In this document: piece by piece, positions 5,623 to 9,285 of the stretch
Layout: every line of letters starts with the position of its first letter
Position numbering within the stretch: the stretch's first letter is position 1
Assembly (NCBI GenBank): GCA_023441125.1
Contig: JAEZQV010000322.1
Span: 1-9,285 of the forward strand
Source of the DNA: Bacillota bacterium
Lineage (GTDB): Bacteria; Bacillota_C; Negativicutes; Sporomusales; Sporomusaceae
DNA length: 9,285 nucleotides
Direction of reading: 5' to 3'
The notes under the pieces: generated by a model
What the model saw: only the letters and a program-made list of their open reading frames with translations
The model's database searches: none
Told to the model about the DNA's origin: nothing
Position numbers and translations under genes: made by a program

Positions 5623-7821
5623 TTACAGGTCAAACTGGGCGGTAAGTGTAAAGGTCCTGGGCATAGACAGGCCGAAGGTCGTGCTGCCGCCTCTTCCCAT
5701 CCAGTAATCTTTGTCGGCGACATTATAGCACATGGCGGTTAATTTGACCGGCGTAGCCGAGATTTTGGTTTTGTAGCTGACACCGAGATCAAACGTAACA
5801 TACGAAGGGATTTTTGCTTTATTATCATCGATATAGGCCGAACTGTTGTAATTGGCGCGGCCAATCACCGAAGTTTTGTCGTCCGGATTGTACTCCAGCG
5901 CGATAACGCTGCTCCAGTCGGATACACCGTTTACATACCAGCCGTCTTTCTTGGCGGTACCCGTTTTTTCCCGCTTGTGGTCAATATGCATCAAGCCGCC
6001 GGTAATATTCCATTTCGAGGCGACTTTACCGTTGACGGCCAGTTCCACCCCTTTATAGCGGTTTTCCCCTTCCTGCGTCAGAATATATTTTCCGCTTGTG
6101 CTGCCGGGCAGGTCCACATAATTTCCCTGGTTTAAATCAAAATAGCTGAGCGTAGTCAGCAAGCCGTTATTTTCGTATTTGACGCCAACCTCTGCCTGCT
6201 TATTTTTTACCGGCGACAGGATACGGCCTTTGTTTTCGTATTTTGCATCGGAAACAAAGGCGCCGCGGGAATAACTGCTGGAATAGCCGGTATAAAAGGC
6301 GACATTTTTAATTGGCTTATAGGTAATGCCAACACTGGGCGCCAGATCGAGATTATTCACTTTTTCGGACGAGGATTCGAACTTGCCGTCCCGTCTTGAC
6401 CCTGCCACCAAAACCTGCAGTTTTTTGTATTCCATCGTATCCGCCAGAGTAACGCCCACGACGGTTTCTTCATAGGACAAAGGCGCGTGGCCTGCCTCAG
6501 GCAGCGTATAATCTCCATATACAACCCCGTCGTACAGGTTGCCGGCTATCAGCCCTGCGACGCTGTTTACCGATGCATTCCAATATTTTGTCCAGGCTCT
6601 GTCGACGGAAAAAGCCAGGTTGTGCTTTACTTCGCCGGCAGTAAAATCACCGTTTACACCCGTCTGAACATAAACATTCTTGGAAGCTTCATTCTGGTGA
6701 TTGAGTTTGTTGGATGAGAGGAAATTCCCGTAACCGTCAATATACAAAGCCGAGCCCGCATTATATTTGGTGCCGCTGCGGCTCGCCATCCCCGCATTCA
6801 CATACCAGCGCCAAGTATCGTTGATTTTTTGTTCATGATTCAATGTCGATAAATAACCATGGACATATTTCGTTGTTTCGGGAAAATCATAGGAATTCTT
6901 TGCGTCGGGAACCTTGGGCATCAGTCCCTTGTTGACACTGTCGCTCAGGATAAACCAGCGCTGCCCCTCATTTACCCTGAGATCAAAATACCCGGCCAAA
7001 AGATTGGTGGTACTGCGGTCATCCCGGTGGTCAAGATTGATAAAAAAGGTTTTTTCCTCCTTTTCCGTTCCCGCCAGCGACAAATCGCCGTCCAGATGAC
7101 CGGCGTTGATGCGCAGCCCCCACTCCTGCTTTTCACCGAAGCGTCTGCCGATATCGATGTATTCGCCCCAGGAGCCCCTGCCGGAGAAGGTTTGCGTGTA
7201 ACGGGTAACAGGCTCGTCCCCGGCTCGCTTTGATATCACATTAATCAGCCCGGGCGGCGCGCTTTTGCCGCTGTTTGTCCCGTTGGCAGAAGTGGTCGCG
7301 CCGTTGATGCCCGCGTTTGGCCCGACAGTTACGTCCATGCGTTCAATGATATGCGCCGGCGGTGTCGTGAACTGATAAAACAAATTTGGAATACCGTTTA
7401 AGTACATATTATTGCCGTTCATGTTAATGCCGCGCATGGAAAAATCCGTGTACATCGGCGAGCTTGTACTGCTTCTAATCGACGGAATATTGGTCAGCAC
7501 TTCGTTTAGCGTTAAACCGGGCGTGCCGAAAGTTTCAATGCTTTTGGCGGTAAGACTTATTTCCGTGTAAGGAATATCCAGGATATCCTTATAGCCTAAT
7601 ATCCCGTACCGGGCTTTCTTATTGACGTAATTTCCGGGATAAACGAAGGCTTCCCCTTCTACCAGCACTTCCTCCAGCTGATATACCGTTTTTTCGGCCG
7701 CTTCCTCAGCAGACACGGCATTGTCGGCGCCTGCGCCCATGAATAGCAGCGTCGCACCGGCCGCCAACAGAGTCATTCGCCGTTTCAGCGCTTTTTTAGT
7801 TGCTCTCTTCTTATTACTCAT
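5623..7821 (-). CDS. TonB-dependent outer-membrane receptor, probably for corrinoids
   Basis: The 732-residue protein would bind its ligand at the cell surface and take it through the outer membrane using TonB energy. Residues 1-38 are a signal peptide (basic KKRATKKALKRR, a hydrophobic run, likely cut after AVSA). A TonB-box-like EEVLVEG lies at 50-56. The plug spans about 75-200 with LTLNEVLTNIPS, DFSMRGI, MYLNGIP, IERMDVTVGPNAG and GLINVISKRAG. The rest is a beta-barrel of alternating strands ending TFTLTAQFDL. Length and plug pattern are closer to FhuA/siderophore-type receptors than to the roughly 600-residue E. coli BtuB, so I give no btuB symbol. The cobalamin riboswitch upstream is the main reason for a corrinoid call. 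GGAG-AAGGGG precedes the ATG at 7819-7821. Confidence 0.9.
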   Translation of the reverse strand: MSNKKRATKKALKRRMTLLAAGATLLFMGAGADNAVSAEEAAEKTVYQLEEVLVEGEAFVYPGNYVNKKARYGILGYKDILDIPYTEISLTAKSIETFGTPGLTLNEVLTNIPSIRSSTSSPMYTDFSMRGINMNGNNMYLNGIPNLFYQFTTPPAHIIERMDVTVGPNAGINGATTSANGTNSGKSAPPGLINVISKRAGDEPVTRYTQTFSGRGSWGEYIDIGRRFGEKQEWGLRINAGHLDGDLSLAGTEKEEKTFFINLDHRDDRSTTNLLAGYFDLRVNEGQRWFILSDSVNKGLMPKVPDAKNSYDFPETTKYVHGYLSTLNHEQKINDTWRWYVNAGMASRSGTKYNAGSALYIDGYGNFLSSNKLNHQNEASKNVYVQTGVNGDFTAGEVKHNLAFSVDRAWTKYWNASVNSVAGLIAGNLYDGVVYGDYTLPEAGHAPLSYEETVVGVTLADTMEYKKLQVLVAGSRRDGKFESSSEKVNNLDLAPSVGITYKPIKNVAFYTGYSSSYSRGAFVSDAKYENKGRILSPVKNKQAEVGVKYENNGLLTTLSYFDLNQGNYVDLPGSTSGKYILTQEGENRYKGVELAVNGKVASKWNITGGLMHIDHKREKTGTAKKDGWYVNGVSDWSSVIALEYNPDDKTSVIGRANYNSSAYIDDNKAKIPSYVTFDLGVSYKTKISATPVKLTAMCYNVADKDYWMGRGGSTTFGLSMPRTFTLTAQFDL

Positions 7822-7827
7822 CTACAT
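7822..7827 (-). promoter_or_regulatory. Start-stop codon pair directly before the receptor start
   Basis: On the minus strand ATG-TAG sits in frame immediately before the receptor ATG, giving ATG-TAG-ATG. GGAG lies 8 bases before the first ATG, while AAGGGG lies 8 bases before the real one, so ribosomes could load at either. The arrangement is seen directly; any effect on translation is a guess. Confidence 0.35.
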
Positions 7828-7885
7828 ATCCCCTTCTCCTCTAACCTTAGCCAGCCCTAACCCTATCATCCTGCTATTGCTCAAA

Positions 7886-7907
7886 TCACATAAAAAATCG
7901 ACCTCCT
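7886..7907 (-). promoter_or_regulatory. Perfect Shine-Dalgarno with start-stop pair in the receptor leader
   Basis: On the minus strand AGGAGG (7902-7907) is followed after 10 bases by ATG (7889-7891) and at once by TGA (7886-7888). The Shine-Dalgarno forms one arm of the adjacent hairpin (7900-7921). No gene starts here, so this is either the relic of a leader gene or a ribosome-loading site in the leader. Confidence 0.35.
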
Positions 7908-7921
7908 AATTTCGAGAGGCC
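7892..7921 (-). terminator. Second terminator-like hairpin in the receptor leader
   Basis: On the minus strand GGCCTCT (7921-7915) can pair with GGAGGTC (7906-7900) using two G-U pairs, and six T residues follow at 7897-7892. It lies 25 bases beyond the first leader terminator. The stem is weaker than that of the first, so it may be a backup terminator or may instead control the buried AGGAGG. Confidence 0.4.
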
Positions 7922-7948
7922 GTTACTGAGCTAAAAAACCTGTTTAAC

Positions 7949-7977
7949 AAAAAATCCCAGCTTATAAAAAGCTGGGA
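7949..7977 (-). terminator. Intrinsic terminator forming the cobalamin riboswitch expression platform
   Basis: A perfect 9-base-pair stem TCCCAGCTT/AAGCTGGGA (7955-7963 with 7969-7977, loop ATAAA) is followed on the minus strand by six T residues (7954-7949) and GTT-rich sequence. It lies about 65 bases after the riboswitch aptamer and 128 bases before the receptor ATG, the standard place for a transcription-termination platform. Its 5' arm overlaps a sequence that can pair upstream (7974-7983 with 8003-8012), giving an antiterminator. Confidence 0.85.
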
Positions 7978-8023
7978 AGGAAATGGCACAGGCGCCCGTA
8001 AATCCCCTCCCCATCGTCGTGGG
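7974..8023 (-). promoter_or_regulatory. Antiterminator and competing hairpin of the riboswitch platform
   Basis: On the minus strand GGGGAGGGGA (8012-8003) can pair over ten positions, four of them G-U, with TTTCCTTCCC (7983-7974). This would sequester the first four bases of the terminator 5' arm. A second hairpin, CCCA/TGGG (8020-8023 with 8010-8013), uses part of the same G-run, so it would oppose the antiterminator. This gives a plausible ligand-dependent switch. Pairings were found by eye without energy calculation. Confidence 0.45.
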
Positions 8024-8039
8024 TAAAACGGTGATTGTC

Positions 8040-8200
8040 AAACAGGCAGTTCTCCTGGCTCCGGATCTTCGTTTGCCTGCGCCTTCCCAAAGCTTGCGCT
8101 CCAGTGGCATTGTGCAGGTTCACTCCCCGTTACAGTGGCGGGACCGCGCCGGCATTACACCGGACTTCCCTATTAAGCCCTGTAGGGCACCTATTCCACA
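8040..8200 (-). ncRNA. Cobalamin riboswitch
   Basis: On the minus strand, in the expected order, are GGTGCC, TTAATAGGGAA, CCGGTGTAATGCCGG, GCGGTCCCGCCACTGTAA, GGGGAGTGAACC, a second GCCACTGG, GGGAAGGC, and the closing CCGGAGCCAGGAGAACTGCC. These are the hallmark elements of the B12-box riboswitch that binds adenosylcobalamin or related corrinoids. Length (about 160 bases) and the large peripheral arm fit the common class I form. It lies in the leader of the TonB-dependent receptor and is followed by an intrinsic terminator, so bound cobalamin should end transcription early. It is the main evidence for the substrate of the whole uptake operon. Confidence 0.95.
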
Positions 8201-8244
8201 TTATTTACTGTTTTTTAACAAATAGTCCAATAAATACTTAATTT

Positions 8245-8273
8245 ATACTAGCAAAGAATGTCATACGCGTCAA
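8245..8273 (-). promoter_or_regulatory. Promoter of the riboswitch-receptor-transporter operon
   Basis: On the minus strand TTGACG (8273-8268) and TAGTAT (8250-8245) are separated by exactly 17 bases, a good sigma-A (housekeeping) arrangement. Transcription would start near 8238, about 40 bases before the riboswitch. An A+T-rich segment with TATAAAT overlaps the -10. No operator is obvious, as expected if control is by the riboswitch. Confidence 0.65.
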
Positions 8274-8304
8274 GAGGATGTCGAAAAACAGCAAATAAAC
8301 AACT

Positions 8305-8450
8305 CTATAATTTTGCTGATTTTACGCCAGTTGCCGGCGTAATTTCCTTCTCCACCCATACCGGGTTATGGTGTCTGACTTCGTCGAGCGACTGGGTGCC
8401 GTCGCCGAACATGCACAAAAACTCGCCCCAATTGTTACCAGACTGCCCGG
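8305..8450 (-). pseudogene. Unidentified C-terminal gene remnant
   Basis: In the minus-strand frame that ends with TAG at 8305-8307 the sequence reads GNNWGEFLCMFGDGTQSLDE, then VRHHNPVWVEKEITPATGVK and SAKL. Codons such as TTC GGC GAC GGC ACC CAG TCG CTC GAC have the G/C-rich third positions of the intact genes, which suggests true former coding sequence. I do not recognise the protein. It differs in frame from the hydrogenase fragment just upstream and abuts it near 8445, as if a deletion joined two gene pieces. An ATG (for CMFGDG) occurs inside but has no Shine-Dalgarno. Confidence 0.45.
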
Positions 8451-8642
8451 CTCCATCCCGAATTCCTCCCCGATCGCAACCCGTACGGCCGGGGCAATGG
8501 TGGCCACAACCATTATCTGCCGGTCTTTAAGCTTGGCGATAACCTGCTCCACGGCGTCAACCGTATCTTGCGGAGCGCCGAACGGACAGTTAATCAGGCA
8601 TTGTCCGCAGGCGACGCAGCGTTCACGAATTGCCCTTGCTTT
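8445..8642 (-). pseudogene. Truncated [FeFe] hydrogenase fragment (accessory-cluster region)
   Basis: The minus-strand frame just after an in-frame TAA (8643-8645) encodes KARAIRERCVACGQCLINCP, then FGAPQDTVDAVEQVIAKLKD, and RQIMVVATIAPAVRVAIGEE followed by FGMEPGSLVT. The C-x2-C-x2-C-x3-C-P motif binds a 4Fe-4S cluster. The APAVRVAIGEEFGMEPG block is the well-known start of the catalytic (H-cluster) domain of NADH-linked [FeFe] hydrogenases. There is no start codon or ribosome site, and the normal continuation (VTGKMVAALRRLGF-like) is lost after SLVT, with none of the later H-cluster motifs. About 66 residues remain of a protein that is usually near 580. This is a dead fragment. Confidence 0.75.
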
Positions 8643-8759
8643 TTAACGCAAGATACATGCCAATATGACTTTGGAAAAATGCCGTTTTTTCTTAAACCTC
8701 TCATTTCTGTATAAAATTCCTGATCTTACCTGCTTTTGCTCTGCTGACGGCAGCTGAAT

Positions 8760-8796
8760 AAAAAAGAGAGACTGTTTCAATTGAGACAGTCTCTCT
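8760..8796 (-). terminator. Intrinsic terminator of the FAD-linked oxidase gene
   Basis: A perfect 11-base-pair stem AGAGAGACTGT/ACAGTCTCTCT (8765-8775 with 8786-8796) is followed on the minus strand by six T residues (8765-8760) and ATTC. It lies 67 bases past the oxidase stop codon and should prevent read-through into the hydrogenase remnant and the riboswitch promoter. Confidence 0.9.
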
Positions 8797-8856
8797 CCAG
8801 TATTGATACACTACGCTTGTTACTTTACCTCGCGCTTAGCCTATCGGCAAACAGGT

Positions 8857-8878
8857 CCTGACGCTATTTCTCGTCAGG
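8857..8878. repeat. Hairpin spanning the oxidase stop codon
   Basis: CCTGACG (8857-8863) pairs perfectly with CGTCAGG (8872-8878), and the loop contains the TAG stop of the oxidase gene. There is no T-tract on either side, so it is not a terminator. It may be chance. Confidence 0.3.
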
Positions 8879-9285
8879 TGTCTTGGGATAGTAACCTGAC
8901 GGTGGTATACTCTGCGGGAAATTGAATACGTTCTCCGGATCATACTTTTCTTTCACTTCCCGCAATCTGGCAAAGTTAGCCCCGTAATACACCGGCCCGG
9001 AGTTCTCAATAAATTCATCCGGCACGTTAATATAGGAGCCCTCCACAAACGGACTCAGTTGCTGGCGGGTTCTTTCCACCGAAGCAATGTTTCTCCGGGC
9101 ATCCGCGTCTTCCGTCCAGGTTGCAGTCCACTCTAAATAGAATTTGGCATAGCGCCAGAAAAATGCCGTCTCTTCCGGCGCGATGCTGCTCACCGCACCA
9201 CCCCAGTTTATAAACCAGAAATTAGCTTCTGTGCCGGTCGCTTCTTCCAGGAAGCGGCGTATCGTGGCAATCGCCTCGCACGGTA
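8864..9285 (-). CDS. FAD-linked oxidase, berberine-bridge-type C-terminus (partial)
   Basis: An open frame enters from the right window edge (first full codon at 9283) and ends with TAG at 8864-8866, giving 139 C-terminal residues. The FAD-binding (FAD_binding_4) half lies outside. Visible marks are the W-G-G substrate-strand segment FINWGGAVSSIAPEETAFFW, then YLEWTATW, and the closing YYGANFARLREVKEKYDPEN followed by VFNFPQSIP. That last block is the hallmark BBE motif (Y-G-x-N-x-x-R-L-x-x-V-K-x-x-Y-D-P-x-N-x-F-x-x-x-Q-S-I-P). These flavoenzymes oxidise alcohols, sugars or secondary metabolites with oxygen or another acceptor. A GTG at 9193 is internal, not the start, since coding similarity runs upstream of it. 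Substrate is unknown. Confidence 0.87.
   Translation of the reverse strand, partial: PCEAIATIRRFLEEATGTEANFWFINWGGAVSSIAPEETAFFWRYAKFYLEWTATWTEDADARRNIASVERTRQQLSPFVEGSYINVPDEFIENSGPVYYGANFARLREVKEKYDPENVFNFPQSIPPSGYYPKTPDEK

Noticed and set aside
7721..8241. + strand open frames across the receptor leader and riboswitch
   Set aside because: They lie antisense to a well-defined structured RNA and carry no protein pattern.
8322..8552. Minus-strand open frame as an intact small gene starting at 8552
   Set aside because: The hydrogenase similarity continues upstream of 8552 to a stop at 8643-8645, and the presumed start lies in the middle of a domain; it is a fragment.
8864..9193. FAD-oxidase frame read as a complete 109-residue gene
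   Set aside because: The frame stays open to the window edge with oxidase-like sequence (EANFWFINWGG), so the gene is cut by the edge rather than short.
1..9285. CRISPR arrays, tRNA or rRNA genes, transposases
   Set aside because: No regularly spaced repeats, no tRNA-like or rRNA-like segments and no transposase motifs were found on either strand.

Overview
The window looks like the chromosome of an anaerobic Firmicute with an outer membrane (Negativicutes, perhaps a Sporomusaceae-like spore former). This is inferred from a TonB-dependent outer-membrane receptor beside a Firmicute-style cobalamin riboswitch with an intrinsic-terminator platform, strong GGAGG ribosome binding sites, a rubrerythrin, and a remnant of an NADH-type [FeFe] hydrogenase. 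No marker gene is present to confirm it.

Layout. At the left edge (1-167, + strand) is the C-terminus of an AraC-family regulator. All other intact genes are on the minus strand, so read them right to left. A FAD-linked oxidase with a berberine-bridge C-terminus enters from the right edge (8864-9285) and ends at a strong terminator. Next come two gene remnants (8305-8642): the N-terminal part of an [FeFe] hydrogenase, and an unidentified C-terminal piece in another frame. Then follows the main module: a promoter (8245-8273), a cobalamin riboswitch (about 8040-8200), a leader with one or two terminators (7892-7977), a TonB-dependent receptor (5623-7821), a FecCD-type permease (4427-5479), an ABC ATPase (3666-4430) and a lipoprotein substrate-binding protein (2578-3648). 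After this are a decayed CBS-domain fragment of a ProV/OpuA-type ATPase (+ strand, about 2419-2562), a rubrerythrin with terminator (1741-2280), and a PAP2-family membrane phosphatase with a bactofilin-like N-terminal domain (338-1495) and its own terminator.

How the genes work together. The riboswitch, receptor, binding protein, permease and ATPase form a complete corrinoid-uptake path across both membranes. The receptor would bring cobalamin or a related corrinoid across the outer membrane, powered by TonB-ExbB-ExbD encoded elsewhere. The lipoprotein would hand it to the BtuCD-like importer. High intracellular cobalamin should stop transcription before the receptor gene. The substrate is assigned from the riboswitch; the proteins alone would equally fit iron-siderophore or heme uptake. 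Rubrerythrin gives peroxide defence. The PAP2 protein is an envelope lipid-phosphate phosphatase candidate unrelated to the corrinoid module.

The points most worth a second look are the leader between riboswitch and receptor (mutually exclusive hairpins, a second terminator-like hairpin, two start-stop codon pairs), the bactofilin-like/PAP2 architecture, and the decayed gene pieces at the module borders.
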